The notes: generated by a model from the sequence alone, not told the origin. A DNA stretch of 64,000 bases from Gordonibacter faecis (GCF_030077735.1 NZ_JASJEU010000020.1:109052-173051); one strand, 5' to 3'; numbered from the stretch's first letter, positions 45,901 through 54,470 are shown. Translations and numbers: made by a program.

Positions 45901-47337
45901 TCATGAAGCGCGGCGGCGGTACTTCGTCGTGCGCCTACTCCAGAGGTTGATAAACAGAATAACAATAAAGCTAAACACCATGATGACGCCCGTCCAAAAC
46001 AGCGCCACATCGGTATTCCCGCTCATCCACTCGAAGTAAATGGCGATGGGAATGGTACGCGTAATACCTAGATAGTTGCCCGCCAGAAACAGCGTCGCGC
46101 CAAATTCGCCAAGCGCGCGGGCGAACGAGAGCACCGTGCCCGCCGCGATGGACGACCACGACAGCGGCAGCATCAGCTTGAAGAATATCTTCACGTTCGA
46201 CCAGCCCAGCGTGCGAGCCGCGTCCAGCATGTTCGGGTCGAGATTCTCGAAGGCGCCGCGCGCGCTGCGATACATGAGCGGAAACGCCACCACCACAGCC
46301 GCAATGACCGTGGCTTCCCAGCTGAACACCAGCGGCCGCCCAATATCGTTGAAGAACTGGCCAAACGCCGTATTCTTCCCCAGCAGTAGCAGCAAAAGGA
46401 AGCCGCACACGGTCGGCGGAAGCACCATGGGGATGGTGAAAATGGAATCCGCGATGTCTTGCGCCCGCGCGGGGATGCGCAGGCTGAAGTACGCAGCCAA
46501 AAGGCCTAACAGGAAGATGAAGATGATGGCCGTACCCGTGGTTTTGAGCGTGACCCACAGCGGGCTCATGTCGATGCCGCTTACGAACGCGACCAGCGCG
46601 TCGAAGCCTGTGGGAGCGCCGATTACTTCCACGTCGGCCGCCGGCAAAAGCTGCGCGGCGTCGGCGTGCGACAGCTTCACGTACGCCGGGTTGCTGGGGT
46701 TGGTGACGTCCGAGCCATCGGCACCCACCACGCAGGCGTAGTACTGGCCGTCTTTCAGCTCCTGGTCGAACTTGTACACGACGCCGCCCTGCTCCACCGT
46801 GGGCGAGCCCGTGAACAGCCACTCCCCTTCTCGGGACAGTGTGGCGCCGCCCTTGGCGTTCGCGGCATCCAGGGCCACCAGCAAGCGCTTGAGGAAGGCG
46901 CGGTCTTCCGACGAACCCGCGTCAAACCCCACAGCCTCGGCCGCCTGGGGCGGCACGTACGCCACCACCAGCTGGTCGGTGACAATGACCGCCAGGCTGC
47001 CCGGTTCGTTCGACACGTAGTAGCGATAGCCCGCGTAGGTGCCATCGACCTCGCTGTTTGCGCCCACTTGCGAGCGCGAAAAGGCCGAAAGCGCGAAGGG
47101 CGAGCCCGCAAGAGACGCGGACTCGCCGTCAGCCGCCACCTCTACGGCGTCATCGGCAGCCGTGGCGTTTTGCGCCGCGGCAGGCGTGTCGGGAGCGCCT
47201 GCGCCTGCCCCCGCAGCCGCGTTCGGCACATCAACGTCCCCCTCGTCAGCACCATCCGCAAACGCAGCAGCGGGAAACAGCGCCATCATCAGCGCAAACG
47301 CTACCAGCATTGCTCCCCAAAGTCGTCTCTTCTCCAT
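45901..47337 (-). CDS. modB: Molybdate ABC permease with an exported N-terminal domain
   Basis: 478 residues. A signal peptide (RRLWGAMLVAFALMMALF, cleavage after AFA) and a low-complexity A/P/D linker lead to an extracytoplasmic domain of ~150 residues. That domain contains GYRYYVSNEPGSLAVIVTDQ and DGQYYACVVGADGSD. From about residue 245 it is a normal ModB: MSPLWVTLKTTGTAIIFIFL, LPPTVCGFLLL, and the EAA-loop with AARTLGWSNVKIFFKLMLP. Usual ModB is ~230 residues, so this is about twice the length. The ATG at 47337 has GAAGG six bases upstream. It lies between modA and modC and should form the channel; the role of the extra domain is unknown. Confidence 0.92.
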   Translation of the reverse strand: MEKRRLWGAMLVAFALMMALFPAAAFADGADEGDVDVPNAAAGAGAGAPDTPAAAQNATAADDAVEVAADGESASLAGSPFALSAFSRSQVGANSEVDGTYAGYRYYVSNEPGSLAVIVTDQLVVAYVPPQAAEAVGFDAGSSEDRAFLKRLLVALDAANAKGGATLSREGEWLFTGSPTVEQGGVVYKFDQELKDGQYYACVVGADGSDVTNPSNPAYVKLSHADAAQLLPAADVEVIGAPTGFDALVAFVSGIDMSPLWVTLKTTGTAIIFIFLLGLLAAYFSLRIPARAQDIADSIFTIPMVLPPTVCGFLLLLLLGKNTAFGQFFNDIGRPLVFSWEATVIAAVVVAFPLMYRSARGAFENLDPNMLDAARTLGWSNVKIFFKLMLPLSWSSIAAGTVLSFARALGEFGATLFLAGNYLGITRTIPIAIYFEWMSGNTDVALFWTGVIMVFSFIVILFINLWSRRTTKYRRRAS

Positions 47338-47435
47338 ACCCATCCTTCAACGTGGAAAAGGATGGGCGGCCCCTCCCGCCCATCCTTTGGCATGCAATTC
47401 TTACGTGCGTCCTTACGGTACCACGTCAGCGCCGG

Positions 47436-48356
47436 TTAGGCGACCAGTTCAAAGCCCCATTCCTGCCACGTCTTCAGCGCCGCAGGATCGGTGGTGGCCC
47501 AATCGAGGAATTCCTGGGCAGCTTCTGCCTGCTCGGAATCGGCGCAGAGGGCCGCCGGGTACACGATGTTTTTGTGCGCGTCGGCCGGCACCACGCCGAT
47601 CACCTTCACGCCGCCGAAGCGGTACACGTCAGAGCTGTACACAAACGCCACGTCAACCGCGCCGGACTGCGCCTGCTTACATACATTGCCCACCGAGGAC
47701 TGCAAATTTACCTTGCCAGCGAGCGGCGTGCCGTCGTAGGTTCCATCGGTACCGGCGCTATCCTTGCCGGTTTTGCCGGAAGCGTCCGTGAAGCAGCCGA
47801 CTGTAGAAAGCGCCTGATTAGCGTAGTTGCCGGCGGGCACGGAAGCATCGCCAACAGCCACGCTGTAGTTGCCGGTGGCAACATCTTCCAGCGTGAAGTT
47901 CTGGTCGGCGTAGGTGGTGGCCAGCTCAGAATTCTCGCCCGCCACGATGACCAGGTCGTTCTTGAACATGTCGAAGCGCGTGGCCTCATCCACGTAGCCC
48001 TTCTCAACCGCGTCGTCCATCTTGCCCTTCGAGGCACTGATCAGCACATCCGCATACGCGCCGGCCGCCAGCTGCTCGTTGAGTTCGCCGGAGGACAGGT
48101 ACTGCGTGTCTTTGAACGTGACCCAGCTGTGATCTTGCGCGTAGAGTTCCTGCACGGCGTCCATGGCCTTCGAAAGCGAGTTCGCGGCGAACAGTTGCAG
48201 TTCAACGGCTTCGTGCTGCTCGGTAGCCTCTTGCGACGGCTGCGGTTCGTCGGTCGTTTTCTGATCGGTGCCGGACGAGCAGCCGAACAGGGCAAACGCC
48301 CCCACCAGAGCCAATGCGCAGGCAGATGCGAGCGCAACGCGGAGATGCTTTTTCAT
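47436..48356 (-). CDS. modA: Molybdate-binding lipoprotein
   Basis: 306 residues with a lipoprotein signal: basic MKKHLRVALAS, hydrophobic segment and lipobox FALFGC. A type II periplasmic-binding fold follows, with family landmarks LQLFAANSLSKAMDAVQELY, ADVLISASKGKMDDAVEKGY, VAVGDASVPAGNYANQAL and VDVAFVYSSDV. It delivers molybdate or tungstate to ModBC. The start has GGGAAGGAAA upstream; the longer frame to 48476 is leader sequence. Confidence 0.95.
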   Translation of the reverse strand: MKKHLRVALASACALALVGAFALFGCSSGTDQKTTDEPQPSQEATEQHEAVELQLFAANSLSKAMDAVQELYAQDHSWVTFKDTQYLSSGELNEQLAAGAYADVLISASKGKMDDAVEKGYVDEATRFDMFKNDLVIVAGENSELATTYADQNFTLEDVATGNYSVAVGDASVPAGNYANQALSTVGCFTDASGKTGKDSAGTDGTYDGTPLAGKVNLQSSVGNVCKQAQSGAVDVAFVYSSDVYRFGGVKVIGVVPADAHKNIVYPAALCADSEQAEAAQEFLDWATTDPAALKTWQEWGFELVA

Positions 48357-48439
48357 GTCAGTTTCCTTCCCTGGTTCTCCTTCTGGGCCCACGCGATGCC
48401 GCGTATCCCCTGCTGTTGCGCGCGGCGTATGGGCTGCTG

Positions 48440-48466
48440 CTATATTATTCTTTTCACAGTATATAG
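48440..48466. promoter_or_regulatory. Inverted repeat in the modA leader
   Basis: CTATAT and ATATAG flank a 15-bp spacer about 85 bp upstream of modA. AT-rich palindromes in this position are typical of ModE-type control, but the match to the known ModE consensus is poor. It may instead be part of the promoter. Confidence 0.3.
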
Positions 48467-48540
48467 TCAATCGCAAATATCCACTTTAGGGAAGAATTAA
48501 AACGGGACTGCAACGAAAGCCCCCACCTGCCAGGTGGAAC

Positions 48541-48629
48541 GTAGGGCAAGGGCTCTGCCCTTGCCGACAACTATATATGACCTGTCAGGTTTGTTTTACT
48601 GAGCGGCAAGGGCAGAGCCCTTGCCCTAC
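48541..48629. repeat. Palindromic GGCAAGGG element (copy 2)
   Basis: Same arms as copy 1: GTAGGGCAAGGGCTCTGCCC at the start and AGAGCCCTTGCCCTAC at the end, with a different centre. It lies between the divergently separated modA leader and the 3' end of nikE. Confidence 0.75.
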
Positions 48630-48658
48630 GGAATACTTCGAAGAATACCGGAAAGGTG

Positions 48659-49258
48659 TCAGTCCGCAAGGTTCACGACGCGGGTGGCGATGCGCTGGGT
48701 GAGGGCCGGGGAGTGGGAGACGAATACGAGGCCGACGTTGCGGCGTTCGGTCTCGGCAACGAGGAAACGCCAGATCTGGGCCTGCGTGACCGCGTCAAGC
48801 ATGGTGGATATCTCGTCGGCCACAAGGTAGCGTGGATTCGCCGCCAGCGCGCGGGCGATGCAGAAGCGCTGCAGCTCGCCGCCGGAAAGCTCATGGGGAT
48901 AACGGCGCAACCACTTTCGCTGAATCCCCAGGTCATCAAGCAGCTGCTCGGGCACCTCGCCCGCCTCAGCGAGCGTCTTCTCCATCCGCATCCGCGGATC
49001 AACCGCCGCCTCCGGATGCTGCAGAATGAGTTGCACCGGACACACCCCGCGCGCAGGCAGCGGCTCGCCGTCGACGAGGATCTCGCCCTTGAGCGGCCGC
49101 TCAAACCCCGCAAGCAACCGACAAAGCGTCGTCTTCCCAAACCCCGAAGGCGCCACCAAAGCCACCCGCTCATCAGGCCCAACAACCAAGCTAAAGTCCC
49201 GATACAGAGGCTCCACAGCCCCCGGATACCCATAGGTTATGTCGCGCGCCTCAAGCAT
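48659..49258 (-). CDS. nikE: Nickel ABC transporter ATP-binding protein, second subunit
   Basis: 199 residues, short for the OppF/NikE family (usually 260 or more). It keeps a Walker A (VALVAPSGFGKTTL, with AP in place of the usual GE/G S), signature HELSGGELQRF, Walker B YLVADEISTMLD and H-loop VFVSHSP. The C-terminal oligopeptide-family extension is missing. It is the last gene of the nik operon, 275 bp after nikD; that gap contains the nested structured element. Specificity for nickel is inferred from the NikR-type boxes before nikA. Confidence 0.8.
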   Translation of the reverse strand: MLEARDITYGYPGAVEPLYRDFSLVVGPDERVALVAPSGFGKTTLCRLLAGFERPLKGEILVDGEPLPARGVCPVQLILQHPEAAVDPRMRMEKTLAEAGEVPEQLLDDLGIQRKWLRRYPHELSGGELQRFCIARALAANPRYLVADEISTMLDAVTQAQIWRFLVAETERRNVGLVFVSHSPALTQRIATRVVNLAD

Positions 49259-49412
49259 GCTTATCTTCTACCTCTTCCCTCCGGTCGCGAATTTCGCTAC
49301 CCAATCTCACAGGTTCACCCGATTCCAGAGAACGGGCATGATCCTTCGAATCACAACTCCCTTGAAACTCGGTGGTGGCGGTGGTGTCCACCAAGCGAGC
49401 CCTTTACTGTAG

Positions 49413-49525
49413 CCGCAGTACCTTGAGGGGTCTGCAGCGCAGTTCCGCACGAGCCGAAGCATCCAGTGGATGCTTCGTGCGGAGCCCAGGACTGTCTGAG
49501 CAGCAGGCCCCTCAAGGTACTGCGG
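49413..49525 (-). repeat. Conserved-core structured element, copy 2 (nikD-nikE junction)
   Basis: An 18-bp perfect outer stem (CCGCAGTACCTTGAGGGG with its complement at 49508-49525) encloses AGTTCCGCACGAGCC. A hairpin GAAGCATCC/GGATGCTTC follows, then GCCCAGGACTGTCTGAGC. Flanking 49389-49400 and 49543-49553 are the outer parts of another core (CACCAAGCGAG ... CGAGCGACTGGG). The element therefore appears to have nested inside an older copy. The right flank encodes the last residues of NikD. Confidence 0.7.
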
Positions 49526-49532
49526 CGGACAG

Positions 49533-50510
49533 CTAAAGATCATCGAGCGACTGGGTATTCCCCGCGCTTCTCCGCGGTCCCCCAGGTACAAAGTCGTGCT
49601 CCGGTAGCGCGTGCCAGAGTTCTTTTGAGAAAGGGTGCTCTAGCATGTCCGGCGAGGCGAAGTTCGCGACCGCTGTCTCTTCCACGACCGTCCCCTCGCG
49701 AAACACCGCCACGCGATCCGCCACCTGCAGCGCGAGTTCAATGTCGTGCGTGATAAGCATGACGCCGCCGCCCGCATTCGCGAAATCGCGGAAGTCGTCG
49801 AGGGCGCGTACAGCCAGGTCCAGGTCGAGGCCCGGCGTGGGCTCGTCGGCGATGACCACGCGCGGATCGTCCATGAGCGCGCAGCACAGAAGCACACGCC
49901 GCGCCATGCCGCCGGAGAGTTCGAAGGGGTACAGCTTCGCCACCTCTTCCCCCAGGCCATAGCGGGCGAACAGTTCCTCGCGCTTGCGACGGCGCGCAGC
50001 GCGGTCGGCCTCGGGGTACGCGAAGCCCTCCACCTGGCGGCCCACGCGCATGAGCGGATCGAGGTTGTTCACGCTTTGCGGCACAAGCGACACACCGCGG
50101 CCGCGCACGCGCTCAAGCGCGGCGGCATCCATGGCCTCGCCGTCGAACCAGATGCGCCCGGTCACGGTGGCGTTCGGCTCGAAAAGCCCCAGGATGGCGT
50201 CGGCCAGAAGCGTCTTGCCAGAGCCCGACGCTCCCACCACAGCCACAATTTCACCCGCGTGCACGGAGATACTCAGGTTCTCAATGACCGGCACGAAGCG
50301 CTGTTTCGCCTGAAAGAAGGGGGCATTTTCCTCATACATTCGGAAGCCCACGCTGAGGTCTTCCACTTGCAGCAGATGGTGGCCGTGCTCATGGCGCGAC
50401 ACGGACGCGTGCTTGTGATGGTGGTGCACCTGCGCATCCTCGTGCTGCGTGCGCTCGTGCTCGATGACCTCGCGCAAGCCCAGCGCCTCCTGTTCCGTCA
50501 GCTTCTCCAT
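49533..50510 (-). CDS. nikD: Nickel ABC transporter ATP-binding protein with histidine-rich N-terminus
   Basis: 325 residues. The ATPase has Walker A VVGASGSGKTLLADA, Q-loop SLVPQSVNNLDPL, signature FELSGGMARRVLL, Walker B VVIADEPTPGLD and H-loop LITHDIELA. Ahead of it is a 45-residue extension with HHHHKH and RHEHGHH. Such a cluster could bind Ni(II) or Zn(II) and sense or buffer cytoplasmic metal. The start at 50510 follows GGAGGGGGC. The last residues (QSLDDL) are encoded by the neighbouring repeat element. Confidence 0.85.
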   Translation of the reverse strand: MEKLTEQEALGLREVIEHERTQHEDAQVHHHHKHASVSRHEHGHHLLQVEDLSVGFRMYEENAPFFQAKQRFVPVIENLSISVHAGEIVAVVGASGSGKTLLADAILGLFEPNATVTGRIWFDGEAMDAAALERVRGRGVSLVPQSVNNLDPLMRVGRQVEGFAYPEADRAARRRKREELFARYGLGEEVAKLYPFELSGGMARRVLLCCALMDDPRVVIADEPTPGLDLDLAVRALDDFRDFANAGGGVMLITHDIELALQVADRVAVFREGTVVEETAVANFASPDMLEHPFSKELWHALPEHDFVPGGPRRSAGNTQSLDDL

Positions 50511-50518
50511 GCCCCCTC

Positions 50519-51622
50519 CTACTCCTGCGCGCTGTGCGGGTCGATGAGTTTCCGCAGGCTGGAGCCGGCGGCATCGAACAGCAGCACCGTGATCATGAGC
50601 GCGAGGCCCGGGAACACCGCAAGCCACCACATGCCAGCCGAGAGGTAGCCCATGGCCTCGCTGAGGATGACGCCGATGGCGGGCTGCTCGGGCGGCAGGC
50701 CGAAACCGAGGAACGTGATGGCCGCCTCGTGCAGGATGGCGTGTGGGAACAGGAGGATAAGACCCACCAGGAACTGGGGCAACACGTACGGCAGCATGTG
50801 GCGCGTCGCGATGCGCACGGGGCTTTGCCCCAGCTTGCGCGCGGCCGCGATGAAGGTTGCCTCTTTGAGTTGCAGCACCTCGGCGCGCACGACGCGCGCG
50901 AGGCTGGGCCAGTGAGTCACCGCCACACCGATGGTGACGCCCCAAAAACCCTTGCCCAGCGCGAAGGAAATAAGGATGAGCAACACGATGTGCGGAATGC
51001 CCATCATGAGGTCGATAAGCCAGGTCACCGCCGCGTCTACCTTACGTCCACCGAGCGCGGCCGCGGCTCCCAGCACCAGCGCGATGATCGACGACACGCC
51101 CGCCGCAAGCAAGCCCACCAATACGCTGGTTGAAAGCCCTGCGAGCGTGCGCAGCAGCATGTCGCGCCCCATCCAGTCGGTGCCGAAGAGGTGCGCTAAG
51201 CTGGGCGGAAGGCTCTTCTGCGCGAAGTCCGTGGCAGTTGCCGCGTCGGTCACAAGGACCCCCGTCACCACCACAGCCGCAAGCGCCACCACCGCCAAGA
51301 TGAACGTTGCCAGCGTGAGCTTGCGGTTCGCTACCTGCTTCTTGCGGGGTCGATGGAGAGCCGGAACGGAAGCTGAAGCAGCCCCGGCTGTCGCCGCACG
51401 GGATCCTTCGACTCCGGCAGCTACGCTGCCTCCGCTCAGGATGACAGGGGAAATTGCAGCGTCGCCGCCACTGCTCTTGATGACAGGGGAAGCTGCAGCG
51501 TCGCCGCCACTGCGGATGGAAGAGGGGGGCGTTCTACCCAGGTTGTCATCCTGAGCGGAGGTGCCGGAGGCACCGGAGTCGAAGGATCCCGCGCGGCGCG
51601 AAAGCGCAAACCAGTTACGCAT
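50519..51622 (-). CDS. nikC: Nickel/peptide ABC permease with repeat-encoded N-terminal extension
   Basis: 367 residues. From about residue 100 it is a normal DppC/NikC permease: an N-terminal helix, FGTDWMGRDMLLRTLAG, and the EAA-loop AARKLGQSPVRIATRHMLP. Residues 10-85 are a low-complexity insert encoded by two REP-like palindromes (51402-51447 and 51544-51590). Between them lies a ~40-bp tandem duplication, giving SGGDAAASPVIKSSGGDAAI. The insert keeps the frame. The start at 51622 overlaps nikB and follows AGGTGAG. Confidence 0.87.
   Translation of the reverse strand: MRNWFALSRRAGSFDSGASGTSAQDDNLGRTPPSSIRSGGDAAASPVIKSSGGDAAISPVILSGGSVAAGVEGSRAATAGAASASVPALHRPRKKQVANRKLTLATFILAVVALAAVVVTGVLVTDAATATDFAQKSLPPSLAHLFGTDWMGRDMLLRTLAGLSTSVLVGLLAAGVSSIIALVLGAAAALGGRKVDAAVTWLIDLMMGIPHIVLLILISFALGKGFWGVTIGVAVTHWPSLARVVRAEVLQLKEATFIAAARKLGQSPVRIATRHMLPYVLPQFLVGLILLFPHAILHEAAITFLGFGLPPEQPAIGVILSEAMGYLSAGMWWLAVFPGLALMITVLLFDAAGSSLRKLIDPHSAQE
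51402..51447. repeat. REP-like palindrome inside nikC (copy d)
   Basis: GGATCCTTCGACTCC ... CTCCGCTCAGGATGAC in the coding part for the N-terminal cytoplasmic extension of the permease. Confidence 0.7.
51544..51590. repeat. REP-like palindrome inside nikC (copy e)
   Basis: GTCATCCTGAGCGGAG ... GAGTCGAAGGATCCC, inverted relative to copy d, within the first 30 codons of the gene. Confidence 0.7.
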
Positions 51623-52610
51623 GAAGCTCACCTGCCTGTTCGCCGCGACGAATGCGAGGGTCTACGACGCCGTAGAGCATGTTCGCAATGAGGTTGCCGC
51701 CAAAGACGAAGGCGGCCGAGAGCACCGCGATGCCCGCAAGCAGCGCCACGTCGCCGCCAAGGCCGGCGGTGACTGCCGCCTGCCCGAGGCCCGGATACGA
51801 GAACACCTGCTCCACCAGCACCGATCCGCCGAAGATTTCCGAAATGGACGCAAACTGCAGCGTGAGCGCCGGCATCATGAGGTTCCGCAGTCCGTGATGC
51901 CGCAGCGCCCCCCAGGTGGAAAGGCCGCGCGCGCGGGCAAAGCGCACGTAATCGCTTTCCAGCACGTCAACCGTCTTCTCGCGCGTGTGCAGCGCGATGT
52001 TCGCCACCCCCACCACGGACAGCGTGAGCGCCGGAAGCGCCAGGTGATGCAGCGCATCGGCCAGCGTCACGTCGGCCGCCGCCACGCCGATAGGCACCGA
52101 GAATCCAAACGGGAACCATCCAAGCCACACCGAGAACACAATAAGAAACACCAGCCCCAGCCAAAACGTCGGCACCGAAGCCAGCAGAAAGCAGTAGCCC
52201 TTCACGATGCGGTCGATAAGCCGCCCGCGATTCGCGCCCGCAAGGATGCCGAGCGCAAACCCCAAAACGCCACTGACCACCCACGCCGTCACCATTAGCG
52301 CAAGCGAGTTAAGCGCCCGGTTCGCAATGACGTCAGCCACCGGCGCGTTATAGCGCAACGACGTGCCCAAATCCCCCTGCACCGCCGAATAAAGCCAGTT
52401 CGCATAACGCTCAAACAAGGGCGTATTTGCGCCCCAATACTCAGCCAACTGCGCCCGTTTCGCCTCGCTCATATTGACCAGCGCTGCCTGCCCCACATTA
52501 GCCTGCACCGGATCGATAGGCGAAACGCTCACCAAAACAAACGTCACCAAACTCACCGCAAACATGAGCAGGACGAACTTCACTATGTTCCGAAGGATAA
52601 AACGGGTCAT
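51615..52610 (-). CDS. nikB: Nickel/peptide ABC permease, NikB/DppB type
   Basis: 331 residues with six membrane segments. The usual first helix (FILRNIVKFVLLMFAVSLVT) is followed by the DppB-family periplasmic region GDLGTSLRYNAPV. The EAA-loop lies near YVRFARARGLSTWGALRHHG, and the end motif is DPRIRRGE. The start at 52610 follows AAGTAAGG. It is second in the nik operon, 170 bp after nikA; that gap holds a large hairpin. Confidence 0.9.
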   Translation of the reverse strand: MTRFILRNIVKFVLLMFAVSLVTFVLVSVSPIDPVQANVGQAALVNMSEAKRAQLAEYWGANTPLFERYANWLYSAVQGDLGTSLRYNAPVADVIANRALNSLALMVTAWVVSGVLGFALGILAGANRGRLIDRIVKGYCFLLASVPTFWLGLVFLIVFSVWLGWFPFGFSVPIGVAAADVTLADALHHLALPALTLSVVGVANIALHTREKTVDVLESDYVRFARARGLSTWGALRHHGLRNLMMPALTLQFASISEIFGGSVLVEQVFSYPGLGQAAVTAGLGGDVALLAGIAVLSAAFVFGGNLIANMLYGVVDPRIRRGEQAGELHA

Positions 52611-52635
52611 AACCTTACTTTCGCACAAAAGTCAG

Positions 52636-52740
52636 CGAGAGGCGTCGAGGTGCCCCGAATTGGCGCGTTTCGCGGCCGAGCGTGCTTCGCACGTGAGGGT
52701 AAGCGAAAAAGCGCCAAGGCGGGGTGCATCGACGCCTCGC
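52636..52740 (-). repeat. Large intra-operon hairpin between nikA and nikB
   Basis: On the minus strand GCGAGGCGTCGATGCACCCC pairs with GGGGCACCTCGACGCC at the other end. Inside are GGCGC/GCGCC and a small hairpin CGTGCGAAGCACG. It is followed, nearer nikA, by GTTCCGCTG ... CAGCGGAAC at 52752-52778. The large hairpin resembles the three conserved-core elements in size and position but has a different core. Confidence 0.5.
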
Positions 52741-52780
52741 AGCGTCGAGCTGTTCCGCTGTTCGCCAGAACAGCGGAACA

Positions 52781-54439
52781 TTAAGCCCACGACCATTGGT
52801 CGACGTTGTTCACGAGCGACCATCCGTGGCCGTGTGGATGCGGCTTCTGCTTCGCCACCTTCAGATTCTCCTTGGCGAAGTACAGGTGATCGACGTTCGC
52901 AAACCACACCCACGGCGCATCGCCCTGCGGCGCGATGCCGGCCTGGCCGTCCCACTGGGCCTTCTTCCAGAAGTCGAACGAGTCCTCCACCAGCGGCTGC
53001 GCGAGCGCTTCGTCCAGGTAGGCGTCCACCGTTGGGTTCTCGTAGCTGGCGTAGTTGCCGGTGCCCTTCGAGTAGAACAGGTTGTACGTTTCCACGGGGG
53101 CGTTGGTGCCCCAGCCCCACACGATGGGGTCGGTGAACTGGTGTGGGTAGAGGTCATCCCAGCTGGCGCCCTTGATGCTTACTTCGATGCCGAGGTCCTT
53201 CATCTGGTTGGCGAACTCGGCCGCGATGGCCTGGCGCACGGAGTCGCCGGCGGAATAGTACAGGTTGAGCGAGGCGCGTACGCCATCCTTCTCGCGCACG
53301 CCGTCGGCGCCGGGGGTCCAACCCGCGTCGTCGAGCAGCTTTTTCGCCTTGTCAACGTCGGTTGTGCATTGCATGTCGGGTGAGGACCACGGCATGCCAT
53401 CGCCCACGCTGAAGGCCACGGTGCCGTAGCCGTTCATCACGTTGTCGATCATCTTTTGACGATCTACACCGTAGTTGATGGCCTGACGCACCGCGCGGTC
53501 GCAGGTCACGTCGTTGCCCACTTCGTAGGCCATGTCGCCCTGCTCCACCTTCGTGCCGCCAGCAGGCACGCACGGCAGCGAGATACCGCGCGAGTCCACC
53601 GACGCGCAGTTAAGCAGGTCGTATCCCGCCGGCTGGTTGGCGGCGAAGGTTGCGGCCGTGTAGGCCACGTCCACCTGGCCAGACTGCGCCGCAGCGAGCG
53701 AGGCGTCCTCTTCCATGAACACCACTACCACGCGCTCCATCTGGGGCGCGTCGCCGTAGTAGTCGGGGTTCGCCACGAGAATAGCCTGCTGACCCTTGTC
53801 CCATTGCTCCAGCTTGTAGCGGCCACTGCCAATGGGTTTGTCGCCGTAGTTCTCGTCGTAGGCGTGCTCGGGCACGATGCCGATAACTGCCAGCGTGTAC
53901 AGCAGCGCGTTGAACGGCTTCTCCATGTGAATTTCCACCGTGGTGTCGTCAAGGGCGACAGCTTCCTTCACCATGGATAGGTCGCATTCGGATGCCTCGC
54001 CGGTGCGAATGCCGTTCAAGGTAAAGGCAACGTCGCGCGCCGTGAGCGGCTGACCGTCGGTGAACTTCACGTCATTGCGGATGGTGAACGTCCAGGTCAT
54101 GCCATCGTCTGATGCCTCGTAGGACGTGGCAAGGTCGTTTACAAAGTTGAGGTCGGTGTCGGTAGTGATAAGCGTGGACTGGATGAGCGGCTCGTGCACA
54201 TGCTCGCCGCAGCCCCACGACACGAACGGGTCGAACCCCGCCGCCGGCTCGGAACCCGGCGTCATGGACACGATTACCTGGTTCGGAGTGGTTGGCGTGG
54301 TTTGCGCGCCGTCACCCTTGTCCGCCGCCGGAGCGCTCTCGCCACCACTCGCGCAGCCCGCCAACAACCCGCCAACCGACAGCGCCGCCGCCCCCGCTCC
54401 GGCCATCTTCGCAAACTGCCGCCGCGTCATCGTTCCCAT
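52781..54439 (-). CDS. nikA: Nickel ABC transporter substrate-binding lipoprotein
   Basis: 552 residues of the SBP family 5 (DppA/NikA). The N-terminus combines a twin-arginine motif TRRQFAKM with a lipobox LLAGC, so it is probably Tat-exported and lipid-anchored. Family segments include FDPFVSWGCGEHVHEPLIQ, FTIRNDVKFTDGQPLTARDV, PIGSGRYKLEQWDKGQ and VRQAINYGVDRQKMIDNVM. Start at 54439 follows GAGTGAGGG. Two NikR-type palindromes upstream give the nickel assignment; by sequence alone a peptide-binding role would be possible. Confidence 0.88.
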   Translation of the reverse strand: MGTMTRRQFAKMAGAGAAALSVGGLLAGCASGGESAPAADKGDGAQTTPTTPNQVIVSMTPGSEPAAGFDPFVSWGCGEHVHEPLIQSTLITTDTDLNFVNDLATSYEASDDGMTWTFTIRNDVKFTDGQPLTARDVAFTLNGIRTGEASECDLSMVKEAVALDDTTVEIHMEKPFNALLYTLAVIGIVPEHAYDENYGDKPIGSGRYKLEQWDKGQQAILVANPDYYGDAPQMERVVVVFMEEDASLAAAQSGQVDVAYTAATFAANQPAGYDLLNCASVDSRGISLPCVPAGGTKVEQGDMAYEVGNDVTCDRAVRQAINYGVDRQKMIDNVMNGYGTVAFSVGDGMPWSSPDMQCTTDVDKAKKLLDDAGWTPGADGVREKDGVRASLNLYYSAGDSVRQAIAAEFANQMKDLGIEVSIKGASWDDLYPHQFTDPIVWGWGTNAPVETYNLFYSKGTGNYASYENPTVDAYLDEALAQPLVEDSFDFWKKAQWDGQAGIAPQGDAPWVWFANVDHLYFAKENLKVAKQKPHPHGHGWSLVNNVDQWSWA

Positions 54440-54470
54440 GAGCCCTCACTCTCCCGCGCCCTTGGCGCCC

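Noticed and set aside
48659..54439. Dipeptide transport operon (dpp)
   Set aside because: The gene families alone fit dpp, but two NikR-type boxes before the first gene and the histidine-rich ATPase favour nickel; a peptide role is not fully excluded.
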